Below, piece after piece: positions 17,756-26,670 of a DNA stretch of 64,000 nt. Numbering within the stretch: position 1 is the stretch's first letter; each line of letters starts with the position of its first letter. The notes below the pieces were generated by a model. It saw nothing but the letters and a program-made list of their open reading frames with translations, was not told the origin of the DNA and ran no database searches. Made by a program: the position numbers and the translations under genes. This DNA comes from Leptolyngbya sp. BC1307. Its GTDB lineage: Bacteria; Cyanobacteriota; Cyanobacteriia; Phormidesmidales; Phormidesmidaceae. The stretch covers positions 62,001 through 126,000 of the forward strand of contig NZ_NRTA01000010.1 of the NCBI RefSeq assembly GCF_002286735.1. Reading direction: 5' to 3'.

Positions 17756-19009
17756 ATGAGAGAACGGACTTTTCGGGCGGTGATAGCGGTGGGGCTAGCG
17801 ATCGCCCTCTGGCTGGGTGTGGGGCCCGCTCATATCAGCGGCAATATCCCGGCGGCGCTGGCCTTTACTAACCAGCAGCAGATGGTCATGGAGGTGTGGC
17901 GCATCGTCAACCGCAGCTATTTAGATGAGACGTTCAATCATCAAAACTGGTGGTTTGTGCGGCAGCGGGTATTGCGGCAGCAGTTGCCTAACTGGCCAGC
18001 AACCTACCAGGCTATTCAAGAGATGCTGGCGGTATTAGAAGACCCCTACACTCGCTTTTTGCCGCCGTCTCAATATCAGAGCCTGCAGACCAATACCAAC
18101 GGCGAGCTGCTGGGCGTCGGGCTGCAAATTGCCAAAGAGGAGGAAGTGAGCCCGCTGCGAGTAATCACACCTATTGAAGGGTCGCCAGCGGAGGCGGCTG
18201 GCCTGCTCCCGCTAGATGAAATTTTAGAAATCAATGGAACCTCTACAAGCTCGCTGACGCTAGATGAGGCAGCGGCCCGGATGCGCGGGGCGATTGGTAG
18301 CCAGGTGACGCTGAAGGTAAGTCGGACTGACCGCGATCCGTTTGAGGTAAATGTGCAGCGCGATCGCATTACCATTAACCCAGTTTCGGCTGAGCTACGG
18401 ACAGAATCTGGACTGCCGAAGCTGGGCTATTTGCGGCTAGGTCAGTTTAATGGCAATGCCGTTGCTGAGCTTAAAACCGCCTTGGAGGATTTAGAGCAGC
18501 AGGGAGCAGATGCCTACATATTAGATCTGCGTAATAATCCGGGCGGGCTGCTGCAAGCTGGTATTGAAATTGCCAGAATGTGGCTGGATGAGGGCACAGT
18601 GGTCTATACCGTCAACCGTCAAGGGTATTTAGGAAATTACGACGCGATTGGGAAGGCCATTACCGCTGATCCGCTAGTGGTGTTGGTCAACAAAGGAACG
18701 GCTAGTGCCAGTGAGATTTTGGCGGGAGCCTTGCAGGATAATGGCCGGGCTCAGCTAGTGGGAGAGACGACCTTCGGTAAAGGTTTGATTCAGTCACTGT
18801 TTGACCTGCCGAACGGCGCAGGGCTAGCAGTCACCATCGCCAAGTATGAAACGCCCAGTCATCGCGATATCAACAAGCTAGGCATTAACCCAGATCAGGT
18901 GGTGACTAGCTCTACTGAGCAGCGCAGGCAGTTTGGCACCGAGGCCGATGAGCAGTACAAGGCTGCAACGGCTCTCCTGGCCCAGTCTTTTGCGACAGCG
19001 CAGCGGTAA
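17756..19009 (+). CDS. ctpA: Carboxyl-terminal processing protease CtpA (S41A)
   Basis: About 417 residues from the ATG at 17756 (an upstream in-frame ATG at 17708 adds 16 residues). Signal peptide, then a PDZ domain (LGVGLQIAKEEE through VTLKVSRTD), then the S41 core with LDLRNNPGGLL, the serine region GTASASEILAGAL and the lysine in ETTFGKGL (the Ser/Lys dyad). CtpA cleaves the C-terminal extension of pre-D1 in the lumen, allowing Mn cluster assembly. The position divergent from petBD is a common cyanobacterial arrangement. Confidence 0.92.
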   Translation: MRERTFRAVIAVGLAIALWLGVGPAHISGNIPAALAFTNQQQMVMEVWRIVNRSYLDETFNHQNWWFVRQRVLRQQLPNWPATYQAIQEMLAVLEDPYTRFLPPSQYQSLQTNTNGELLGVGLQIAKEEEVSPLRVITPIEGSPAEAAGLLPLDEILEINGTSTSSLTLDEAAARMRGAIGSQVTLKVSRTDRDPFEVNVQRDRITINPVSAELRTESGLPKLGYLRLGQFNGNAVAELKTALEDLEQQGADAYILDLRNNPGGLLQAGIEIARMWLDEGTVVYTVNRQGYLGNYDAIGKAITADPLVVLVNKGTASASEILAGALQDNGRAQLVGETTFGKGLIQSLFDLPNGAGLAVTIAKYETPSHRDINKLGINPDQVVTSSTEQRRQFGTEADEQYKAATALLAQSFATAQR

Positions 19010-19011
19010 GC

Positions 19012-20283
19012 ATGACGGGTAAAACGCGCACCTACCACGATCCGCTACACGGGGCGATTACGCTAAATAGCGACGATCCGGTAGAGGCGCTGCTGACCGA
19101 TCTCATTGAGACGAGTGCCTTTCAGCGGCTGCGGCGGATTCGTCAGCTCGGGCCTGCTAGCCTGACCTTTCACGGGGCGGAAACCTCGCGCTTTACGCAC
19201 TCGCTGGGGGTGATGGCGATCGCCAGGCGAGCGTTTGATCGGTTGGCAGGTTTGCATAAGGAGCTGCGATCGCACCGGGCCACAGTTCTTTGCGCGGCGC
19301 TCCTCCACGACATTGGCCACGGCCCGTTTAGCCACACAGCAGAAGAGATATTTGGCAGTCACCATGAGCACTGGACAATAGCGATCGTTGAAAAGCTGCC
19401 GGAGGTTAGGGCGCGGCTAAACCAATTTGACGCCGACCTGTGGCAATCAGTCATTCAGGTCTACCAACATAGCCATCCGATCCCTTGCATTTGGCAGCTA
19501 GTATCCAGTCAGCTAGATTGCGATCGGATTGATTACCTGATGCGAGACAGCTACTTTACAGGCGCTTCGTATGGTCAGCTAGATCTAGATCGGATTTTGC
19601 TAGCGCTGAACTACGATCCGCTCAGCCAGCAGCTGATTGTAGAAGGCAAAGGTCTCGCAGCCATTGAGCACTATCTGGTGGTGCGCTCTTTTATGCACGC
19701 CCAGATCTACAACCATCCCAAAAATCTCACGGCTACCTGGATTTTGGAGCAGGCTTTTAACAGAGCGCGCGATTTGCTTGAAGGCGGAGAGCTGACTGCC
19801 GATGCCACGGTAACTGCCTGGCTACAGGGGCCAGTTGACCAGTTGTCTCTAGAGCGCTACTTAGCAGGCGATGATATTGTCTTTACCTATCACTTGCAGT
19901 GCTGGCAGCATCACGCTGACCCGACGCTGGCCGATTTTTGCCGCCGCTACCTCGACCGCAGGTTGCTGAAGACACTAGAAATCACCTACGCCACACCCGC
20001 TGAGCAGGAGAGCTTGCTATCCGGTGTGCAGCAACAGCTAACTGCAGCCGGGATTGAGGCCCATCGCTATAGCGGCCTTCGCCACATTTGGAGCAAAGGC
20101 TACAGCATCTACCAGAAGGGCATCAAAATCAAGACCCCACAGGGCCTGCAAGATATCAAGCAGATCTCTCCCCTGGTTCAGACGCTGAGTCAGCCTGCTC
20201 AGCGTACCTGGCTAATCTATCCTCGGGATGTAACAGTAGGTCTCTGTCCACTGCCCCGAAGAGACACGGCGAGCCCGGTGTGA
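19012..20283 (+). CDS. HD-domain phosphohydrolase
   Basis: 423 residues. N-terminal HD domain: FQRLRRIRQLG, SRFTHSLGVMAIA, and CAALLHDIGHGPFSHT carrying the HD metal pair. SQLDCDRIDYLMRDSYFTG follows, a segment shared with the dGTPase/SAMHD1-like group. The C-terminal 200 residues are the helical extension of that group. Likely a (deoxy)nucleotide phosphohydrolase, substrate unproven. The ATG follows the ctpA stop by 2 bases, so translation is probably coupled. Confidence 0.87.
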   Translation: MTGKTRTYHDPLHGAITLNSDDPVEALLTDLIETSAFQRLRRIRQLGPASLTFHGAETSRFTHSLGVMAIARRAFDRLAGLHKELRSHRATVLCAALLHDIGHGPFSHTAEEIFGSHHEHWTIAIVEKLPEVRARLNQFDADLWQSVIQVYQHSHPIPCIWQLVSSQLDCDRIDYLMRDSYFTGASYGQLDLDRILLALNYDPLSQQLIVEGKGLAAIEHYLVVRSFMHAQIYNHPKNLTATWILEQAFNRARDLLEGGELTADATVTAWLQGPVDQLSLERYLAGDDIVFTYHLQCWQHHADPTLADFCRRYLDRRLLKTLEITYATPAEQESLLSGVQQQLTAAGIEAHRYSGLRHIWSKGYSIYQKGIKIKTPQGLQDIKQISPLVQTLSQPAQRTWLIYPRDVTVGLCPLPRRDTASPV

Positions 20284-20296
20284 GTTTTTTTGACGA

Positions 20297-20977
20297 TTAG
20301 AGTTCTGGTTTAGCTTGGGCTAGTGCCTCCCAGTCAGCCGTCTGGAGCTGGCTGTAGGCATGAGAAATTTTTTTCTCACCGCGCAAAAAGCCAGTGCTGC
20401 CTCCTGGGCAGACGTAGCTGAGCGTATCGGGAGTGAAGTCAGTGAGGAGCTGTTGGGCGTTGCGCAGCTGGCGAGGCCAGTGAAAGGTTTTAGAGCGTCT
20501 GAGTGGTCTGGGCGCACCGTCACGGTCGGGCAACAAATGGCGACCTGTAAAGAGTACGCCACCGTAGCAGCTGTGGTAGAGGCAGGCTGAGCCTGGGGAG
20601 TGACCTGCGCTCCAGAAGACTCGGCTGATTGGGCTGAGGGTGCGATCACGCCGAAACGTCTGAGTAGTCACCGTCGGCAGCAAATAAGCCTCTTGCTCTT
20701 GGATTAGAACTTGGGCATTAAAGGCAGATTGAAACTCGCTGACTTGAGCCATGCCGCCCCGATGAGTGATAAACAGGGTATCAATGCCCCCTTGCTCAGT
20801 GATGAAAGCTTGATGCGCTTCGCTGAAAGCCGGACAATCAACCAAAATATTAGCGCTCTGCCCAGCAGCGTCTTTTTCCAAAATGAGATAGGCCGTTCCG
20901 CCTAAGGTTTCGCGGTTGGGCGGGAAAGCAAAAATAGTGTCAAAAACGGCTTGAGGAACTTTGGCTGAAGCTGGCAT
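20297..20977 (-). CDS. Metallo-beta-lactamase fold protein with degenerate metal motif
   Basis: 226 residues. The fold is clear: NILVDCPAF, then DTLFITHRGG where active enzymes have THxHxDH, WSAGHSPGSACLY retaining the third His, and GGVLFTGRHLL where the bridging Asp would sit but Arg is found. The first metal site therefore appears lost. I recall THRGG as a recurrent variant among cyanobacterial members, so this may be a family trait rather than decay. Probably non-hydrolytic or altered in metal use. Confidence 0.75.
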   Translation of the reverse strand: MPASAKVPQAVFDTIFAFPPNRETLGGTAYLILEKDAAGQSANILVDCPAFSEAHQAFITEQGGIDTLFITHRGGMAQVSEFQSAFNAQVLIQEQEAYLLPTVTTQTFRRDRTLSPISRVFWSAGHSPGSACLYHSCYGGVLFTGRHLLPDRDGAPRPLRRSKTFHWPRQLRNAQQLLTDFTPDTLSYVCPGGSTGFLRGEKKISHAYSQLQTADWEALAQAKPEL

Positions 20978-21257
20978 GAGTAGATAACCTGAGGTGAGGC
21001 GTTGAGAGATGAGTTTTTGGGGAAAGGGGGAGAGATCAGTTGGCTTCTCAACTTATCAGCTTCTCAAGCTATCAAAAGCCAGGCTGAATTGAACTGACTA
21101 TTTCGGAGGGACTGTTTTGCTGGGTTTGGATATTTACAACGGCAGCTAAAAGATTATGGATGGCTGAATTACAATGGCAAATAGACAGGCTGTACAAGGC
21201 CGCTAAAGCATCAGAAAATTTTTAGATTTATCCGCCTTTAAAGACTGGCAACTGTTC

Positions 21258-22832
21258 ATGCCCCTTGTTTTACTCGCGCTATTTTTGGGACTGGTCACAT
21301 ACCTAGTGATTAGCCGTAGCTTCACCAATATCACCACGACGCCTATCTGGCTGCTCTGGCTGGTGATGATGACCCCTGTGCTGGTACTGACGCTGTGGAT
21401 GCTCATCAAGGGTGAAGAGCCGCCGCCACCGGTTTTGATCTACGGCCTGCTGGTGCTCTGCCCGCTGCTGTACGCGGCGATGATTGTCATGGGTGCGTCG
21501 GGCCAAAAAGGCCCAAAAGGTAGCCAAAAGGAGAAATCGGATCAATCCGAGGCCCCGTCAACCACTCAGTCAAGCGCCCAATCGAAGCTGCTGGCGGCGA
21601 GTAAGCAGCCTAAGGTTCCTACCAAGCCGATCACGCGAGATGAGGAAACATTGCTGCAGCGGTGTTTTCCCTGGTCGATTTACTACCTACAAAATATCGA
21701 ATACCGCCCTCAGGCGATGATCTGCAAGGGCAAGCTGAAAGCCTCGCCCGGAGAAGCTTATCAAGCAGTGCAAAAAAATGTGGAGAGCAGTTTCGGCGAT
21801 CGCTTCCTAGTGCTCTTTCAAGAGGGGCTAAACGGCACGCCGTTTTTTGCGCTGGTGCCCAATCCTCAGGCCAAAACTGACAAAACGACTGACAAAACGC
21901 CGAGCGAGTCGATGAAACCGGCTCAAGCAGCACGATTTCGGCGATTACATCAGACCCCGCTGACTCGGCCCGGCTTGGCGATCGCACTGGCAATTACCAC
22001 GCTGGCAACGACTACCTTTGCCGGAGTTGCTTTTATTGGCGGGGTAGACAATCCTCAGGCGCTGGGAGCAGATCCGACACTCCTGAAACAGGGGCTGGCC
22101 TATGGCCTTTCGCTCATGTTTATTTTGGGCGTTCACGAGAGCGGTCACTACCTGGCAACCCGCTATCATCAGCTCAAATCGACGCTGCCCTATTTCATCC
22201 CGATCCCTTTCTTTTTAGGGACGTTTGGGGCTTTTATTCAGATGCGATCGCCCATTCCCAATCGCCGCGCCCTCTTCGATGTCGGCATTGCGGGGCCGCT
22301 GTCCGGGCTGATAGTCAGCTTGCCTATATTACTGTGGGGGTTAGCACATTCTACGGTGGTTCCGCTGGGTGAGCAGTCTCAGCTATTCACCTTTGAAACA
22401 TTGGACCCAAGCCGGTCAGTGATTTTACTGGCGCTGAGTAAGCTAGCGCTGGGCAATACGCTACAGGCAGGCAGCGCCATCAATCTACATCCGGTAGCGA
22501 TATCGGGCTGTTTGGGTTTGATTGTCACTGCGCTCAATCTGATGCCTGTCGGCCAGCTAGATGGGGGCCATATTGTCCATGCGATGTACGGCCAGCGGAC
22601 GGCAACTGTGGTCAGCCAGGTAGCCCGCTTGCTGATGCTGATATTTTCCTTTGTGTATCAGGAGTTCTTTTTGTGGGCAATCTTGCTGCTGTTTATTCCA
22701 GCGGCTGAGCCTGCCCTCAACGATGTGAGCGAACTCAACGCGCCCCGAGACTTTTTGGGGTTGCTGTCGCTGACGCTGCTGCTGCTGATTATTTTACCCG
22801 CGCCGGCGGCCCTGTCGCAGATGCTGTTTTGA
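21258..22832 (+). CDS. EGY-like site-2 protease (M50)
   Basis: 524 residues. Two N-terminal membrane helices, a Lys/Ser/Thr-rich linker (about 82-130), a soluble domain (130-225), then the M50 membrane core: zinc motif HESGH at 293-297, GAFIQMRSPIPNRRALFDVGIAGPLSG (in pieces), and the third ligand in LMPVGQLDGGH. This architecture matches plant chloroplast EGY proteases and their cyanobacterial homologues, which cleave substrates inside the membrane. No PDZ domain, unlike the RseP-type protein at 30844. Confidence 0.88.
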   Translation: MPLVLLALFLGLVTYLVISRSFTNITTTPIWLLWLVMMTPVLVLTLWMLIKGEEPPPPVLIYGLLVLCPLLYAAMIVMGASGQKGPKGSQKEKSDQSEAPSTTQSSAQSKLLAASKQPKVPTKPITRDEETLLQRCFPWSIYYLQNIEYRPQAMICKGKLKASPGEAYQAVQKNVESSFGDRFLVLFQEGLNGTPFFALVPNPQAKTDKTTDKTPSESMKPAQAARFRRLHQTPLTRPGLAIALAITTLATTTFAGVAFIGGVDNPQALGADPTLLKQGLAYGLSLMFILGVHESGHYLATRYHQLKSTLPYFIPIPFFLGTFGAFIQMRSPIPNRRALFDVGIAGPLSGLIVSLPILLWGLAHSTVVPLGEQSQLFTFETLDPSRSVILLALSKLALGNTLQAGSAINLHPVAISGCLGLIVTALNLMPVGQLDGGHIVHAMYGQRTATVVSQVARLLMLIFSFVYQEFFLWAILLLFIPAAEPALNDVSELNAPRDFLGLLSLTLLLLIILPAPAALSQMLF

Positions 22833-22878
22833 GGGCCTCCCATCCAAATCGTCAGGCTAAATCGTCAGGAGAATGGCA

Positions 22879-23325
22879 ATGTCTCAAGATGTAACCCAGT
22901 GGGTGGCTGAAGTGCGATCGCTGCAGCGTCAGATTGCTGAGCTACAGCAGGAGAGCGACCAAGCCTATGCCAGCGCCGACAACTGGCGCAATCTATACGA
23001 AGCTGAGGCCCAGCAGCGCCGCCGAGAGGCCGCTACCGCCGCCAGCAAAATTGAACGGCTGCAGCAAGACATCGCCGAGCTGCAGTTTTTAGCGTCGGCA
23101 GACTTGGGGGCGACGACAATGCCAGATACCGACGCCCAGCAGCGCCTTTCGGTAGAACAGCTTCAGGCACAGCTAGCCGACGCCAAAAAGCAGCATTTTC
23201 AGCTTAAAGCCATGCTCACAGCCGAGCAGACGCAGCATGCCCAGACCCGAGAAAGCTTAACGGCTGCTCTGGGTGACGCGGTTGATCTACTGGCCAAAGA
23301 GCGTTTGACCGGCAGAGACGCCTAG
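22879..23325 (+). CDS. Coiled-coil protein, unknown function
   Basis: About 148 residues, almost wholly predicted coiled coil: heptad-rich Gln/Glu/Ala stretches such as [19 protein letters not shown] and [19 protein letters not shown] at 22879 is favoured over 22873 because AGGAGA stands at proper distance only for the second. Lies 46 bases downstream of the site-2 protease, same strand, possibly co-transcribed. Its stop overlaps the stop of the converging thrC gene (shared CTAG at 23322-23325). Confidence 0.7.
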   Translation: MSQDVTQWVAEVRSLQRQIAELQQESDQAYASADNWRNLYEAEAQQRRREAATAASKIERLQQDIAELQFLASADLGATTMPDTDAQQRLSVEQLQAQLADAKKQHFQLKAMLTAEQTQHAQTRESLTAALGDAVDLLAKERLTGRDA

Positions 23326-24533
23326 AAGCCCATCACCTCAGCAAGGTTTTCGGCATCAGGCGATAGACCCGCCTTAAACTTGCCGCTGCGCTCAATGGCC
23401 GCTTCGGGGTCTTTGAGGCCGTTGCCGGTGAGTACGCAGACGATGGTGGCACCAGCGGGGACCTGCTGCTTAACCTTGAGCAAACCGGCTACCGATGCAG
23501 CACTGGCAGGCTCACAAAAGATGCCTTCTTCGGCTGCCAGTAGGCTGTAGGCCGCTGCAATTTCGTCATCGGTGACCGCGTTAAAAGCGCCGCCGCTTTC
23601 GGTTTGAGCAGCGATCGCCTTGTCCCAACTGGCCGGGTTGCCAATTCGAATCGCCGTGGCAAAAGTATCAGGAGATTCAACCCGCTGGCCTGACACCAGA
23701 GGCGCAGCACCTGCCGCCTGGAAACCCATCATCTGCGGCAGTTGGCAGAGGCCCGCCTGGTGATATTCCTTAAACCCTTGCCAGTAAGCGGTGATGTTGC
23801 CCGCATTGCCAACAGGGATGCAAAGCCAATCGGGAGCTTTGCCTAAGACATCGACAATTTCAAACGCACCGGTTTTTTGCCCTTCGATCCGGTAGGGATT
23901 AACTGAGTTGACCAGCGTGACGGGGCAGCGATCAGCCACTGCCCGTACCGAGCTGAGGGCCTGGTCAAAATTGCCTTTAATCGCCAGAACCTCTGCGCCG
24001 TAGAGGAGCGCTTGGGCCAGCTTACCCATTGCCACATAGCCATCGGGAATGACCACGTAAGCGCGTAAGCCGCCTCGTCTGGCATAGGCAGCCGCCGCCG
24101 CTGAGGTATTGCCAGTGCTCGCACAGATAACGGCTTCAGCTCCGGCTTCTTTGGCTTTGGAGATAGCCATTGTCATGCCCCGATCTTTAAAGCTGCCGGT
24201 CGGATTGAGACCGTCATACTTCACAAAAACCTGAACGGATTTGCCGATGCGCTGAGCGATCGCCGGTGCCGGAATCAAAGGCGTATTGCCCTCGTGCAGG
24301 GTAACAACCGGAGTCGCCTCGCTAACTGGCAAGTACTGGCGATAGGTCTCTATCAGCCCTGGCCAACCTCTATGCTGGTTGGGCGCAGTCGCTAAAGGCC
24401 GCTCGGCAACTGCTTGAGAGTCGGATTTGTTGAGGCTCAGAGTCACAATATTTTCCAGATACCGCATCGATGGGAAAGCATAGCCTATTAAGTTTACCTC
24501 GAAGCCTCCCGCTACATTGAGCGATGATGACAT
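23322..24533 (-). CDS. thrC: Threonine synthase
   Basis: 403 residues, PLP-dependent fold type II. It converts O-phosphohomoserine to threonine. PLP lysine in [15 protein letters not shown], substrate segment [15 protein letters not shown], phosphate loop [12 protein letters not shown], and the late [13 protein letters not shown]. The reading frame is open from the ATG at 24533, but the first 50 residues are weakly conserved in type. A GTG or ATG start 25-30 codons in (near MRYLENIV) is equally possible. Confidence 0.92.
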   Translation of the reverse strand: MSSSLNVAGGFEVNLIGYAFPSMRYLENIVTLSLNKSDSQAVAERPLATAPNQHRGWPGLIETYRQYLPVSEATPVVTLHEGNTPLIPAPAIAQRIGKSVQVFVKYDGLNPTGSFKDRGMTMAISKAKEAGAEAVICASTGNTSAAAAAYARRGGLRAYVVIPDGYVAMGKLAQALLYGAEVLAIKGNFDQALSSVRAVADRCPVTLVNSVNPYRIEGQKTGAFEIVDVLGKAPDWLCIPVGNAGNITAYWQGFKEYHQAGLCQLPQMMGFQAAGAAPLVSGQRVESPDTFATAIRIGNPASWDKAIAAQTESGGAFNAVTDDEIAAAYSLLAAEEGIFCEPASAASVAGLLKVKQQVPAGATIVCVLTGNGLKDPEAAIERSGKFKAGLSPDAENLAEVMGF

Positions 24534-24566
24534 AGCAGTACGGTCACCTGGCGAACCGACACAGCT

Positions 24567-24593
24567 CTCTATATAACAGCTATCTATATAGAG
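24567..24593. promoter_or_regulatory. Palindrome upstream of thrC
   Basis: CTCTATATA (24567-24575) and TATATAGAG (24585-24593) form a 9-bp inverted repeat with a 9-base spacer, in the gap between divergent thrC and the small gene at 24793. Could be an operator or a transcript hairpin. AT-rich TATATA may also provide a -10. No regulator can be named. Confidence 0.35.
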
Positions 24594-24792
24594 GTAATTT
24601 TGAGTTGGCTAATATCAAGTTTGTCATATGAGTTACAATGCCACTGCTTCTAGATGAGTAGAAATCACTAGAGACATTGTTAGCGATTTACTGATGGCTG
24701 TGGCTGCGGGGCTCACTTCATATAGGCTTATGGGACCTCCATAGCTTTTCTCATCTGCTGATAACGAAAGGGTTGATCTAAGGATTGTAAGT

Positions 24793-25044
24793 GTGACTAT
24801 GCCTGTAATTGAACAAAAGCATCCGGCAGCGGTCCCGGCTTCTATAAAAAATTCTGCGCGAGCAAGCGGTAGCGCCGCTGATAATGCCAGCGTTTGCTGG
24901 ATTGAGGTTAAGCACTATCCCTATCAACCCGACCACCAGGTTGAGCTGCTGCATCTTCAGGCTGAGGCCGATGCGCTCATTATTAAGCTGCAGGCAGCCG
25001 GACAGAAACAGCAGGTGCAGCAGGCCAAGCTATCTGCTCAGTGA
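24793..25044 (+). CDS. Small protein of unknown function
   Basis: 83 residues. The N-terminal 35 residues are disordered (Ala/Ser/Pro). The conserved-looking part is VCWIEVKHYPYQPDHQVELLHLQAEADALIIKLQ, a short strand followed by an amphipathic helix, then a Gln-rich tail. GTG at 24793 has AGGA eight bases upstream; ATG at 24799 is the alternative. No family recognised. Confidence 0.6.
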   Translation: MTMPVIEQKHPAAVPASIKNSARASGSAADNASVCWIEVKHYPYQPDHQVELLHLQAEADALIIKLQAAGQKQQVQQAKLSAQ

Positions 25045-25201
25045 TATGCCTGTACCAACAATGTTCTGGTAGCGGTGTCCTTGGTGTTCCCAGGCTTTGC
25101 CTTCTGCGCTACATAAATTTACCGACCTGTGCAAGTTTGGCTTGCTTACTTTAAGGTGGGAAGTTCAGCGTATAAGTTGGCGCAATCAAGCGCCGGTTGG
25201 T

Positions 25202-25726
25202 ATGGGTAAATTTAGATATAGTCAGGATCAAGGGGAAGCGATCGCCCGGCACCAAGAGGTAGGGCTGGCCTACGATCAGACCTATCGCTGCCCGGCTTGT
25301 GGCAGCGGTCAACTCAGTGCGATCGCCCTGATGGACGTATTTGCCTGTGACTTTTGTCGGCATATGTTTACGGCTAACTTGCAAACGCAATCGGTGCAGC
25401 TAGCCGACAGCACTCAGCCAAGGGCCTGGTATTGGAACGGCGGCCAGTGGCGCACGGCCTATCAGCGAGACACCTCTGCCTACCTAGTGTGGATCTTTTG
25501 CAGCGGGCTAACTGTGGTGCCGGTGACGATGATTGCGCTTTCTAACTATGTTTTCCCTCCTTTGGAGAGTTCTGGCTTTCCGCTGATATGGACAGGGCTG
25601 ACTTTGCTGTTTCACGTTCTGATGGCTGGCTGGCTGCTAGCGGAGTATCATCGCTGGCCCTGGTATATCGCCAACAGAGTGCGCTGGCAGCGCTGGCGGG
25701 AACGCTGGGCCGCAGATAGCCAATGA
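25202..25726 (+). CDS. Zinc-ribbon membrane protein, unknown function
   Basis: 174 residues from the ATG at 25202 (frame open to a TTG at 25097). Zinc ribbon CPACGSG followed by CDFCRHMF at about 35-65, then WYWNGGQWR, then two transmembrane segments (about 105-130 and 135-158) and a basic Trp/Arg-rich end. Its stop codon lies in DNA that, read on the other strand, encodes the SVI of the msrA remnant, so its C-terminus abuts a rearrangement point and could differ from the ancestral protein. Confidence 0.7.
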   Translation: MGKFRYSQDQGEAIARHQEVGLAYDQTYRCPACGSGQLSAIALMDVFACDFCRHMFTANLQTQSVQLADSTQPRAWYWNGGQWRTAYQRDTSAYLVWIFCSGLTVVPVTMIALSNYVFPPLESSGFPLIWTGLTLLFHVLMAGWLLAEYHRWPWYIANRVRWQRWRERWAADSQ

Positions 25727-26033
25727 CCGAGCGATATTGCTCACCACGGTCAGGCCCTTGCCGGTTTAGCGTCGTCGGATCGTGGCAGCGCCAAAAGATA
25801 TTTAGCAGCGTTTCATAGCGGACGGTAGCCTGCTCGTAGTGGATTTGAGCGACTTCGGCATGGCCAGTAATCCGAGCGAGCACATCGAGATAGCTAGGGT
25901 TAGCAAAATGACCGCCCATGTAGCCTACCGAAGTTTTGAGTATGCCCAGGTGCTGAGCAAAAGCTGCTTCAGCTTGCCAAAAACAGCCCGCGCCAAAAGT
26001 GGCCATGACGCCTTTTATCGGTTCATTCATCAA
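25542..26033 (-). pseudogene. msrA: Truncated peptide methionine sulfoxide reductase A
   Basis: The first about 104 residues match MsrA well: FGAGCFWQAEAAF with the catalytic Cys, SVGYMGGHFANPSYLDV, RITGHAEVAQIHY, FWRCHDPTTLNRQGPDRGEQYRSVI. After RSVI (about position 25722) the match stops and the frame continues for 60 residues through antisense of the neighbouring zinc-ribbon gene, ending at 25542. An intact MsrA needs roughly another 60-110 residues, including the DYHQ-type segment. This looks like a deletion or rearrangement that removed the 3' half. Probably non-functional. Confidence 0.8.
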
Positions 26034-26670
26034 GTTAATTTGTTATTAGTATTGCGGGAAAACTAAAGCCTAAAAAGGTCAGTAAATTCCACATTTCTAA
26101 CTTACTGACAGCGTAGGAAAGCGTTGCTTACTTGGGTATGCCTGTCTTTCGGTCTCCGTACATCAACCTGCGCACGTAGGGTTTAATACCTGTATTAAGT
26201 CTCTTTGATTAATCATTACATATTCGGATGTGATTCGGCTTTACTAACACTTAAAGTCTGTAACAGAGTCATGAATTTGTGTTGATAAGTTTGCCAATCT
26301 ACTTAAGTAACTAGTCCGCTCGCGGTCTTACTACCCAAGTATGGCGCTTCACATTTAATGAAGCTATAAGCGCACTAGCTGATAGAGTTGGCCGGGCGAT
26401 CGCAAAGGTTGAGCAACAAGTTTTGCATCGCTCCGACTATCGTCACTTGGCTAGCCCGCTGCTGTTCAGAACGGGTGCTTGTAATAGCGATCACGGCTAA
26501 GTTCCCCTGAACGTTTAATCATTACTGTTTACCACGCTTATCAGCCTCCTTTGGTGCGCTCAATGCTTTGCGCTTTGAGCACGAACCTGAGTGTCCGGTT
26601 GTCTAGGTCGTGGTGCAGTTCTGCAGGTGGATGAGCCCTTGCAAGTCATTTAGACGTAGGAGTATTTTCC
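26034..26670. other. Long non-coding region between msrA remnant and CAP gene
   Basis: About 640 bases with no convincing gene, less GC-rich than its surroundings. Contents: inverted copies of TACTTGGGTA at 26129-26138 and 26332-26341 (about 210 bases apart); a hairpin with one bulge, CACGAACCT (26580-26588) with AGGTCGTG (26605-26612), in the leader of the CAP gene; and GTAGGAG just before its ATG. May contain promoter, long 5' leader or decayed DNA. Confidence 0.5.

Noticed and set aside
21160-21225. 21-codon frame upstream of the EGY-like protease
   Set aside because: Too short to distinguish from chance; no strong RBS.
26129-26341. Possible MITE bounded by inverted TACTTGGGTA
   Set aside because: Only 10 bp of terminal similarity, no target duplication and no second copy in the window.
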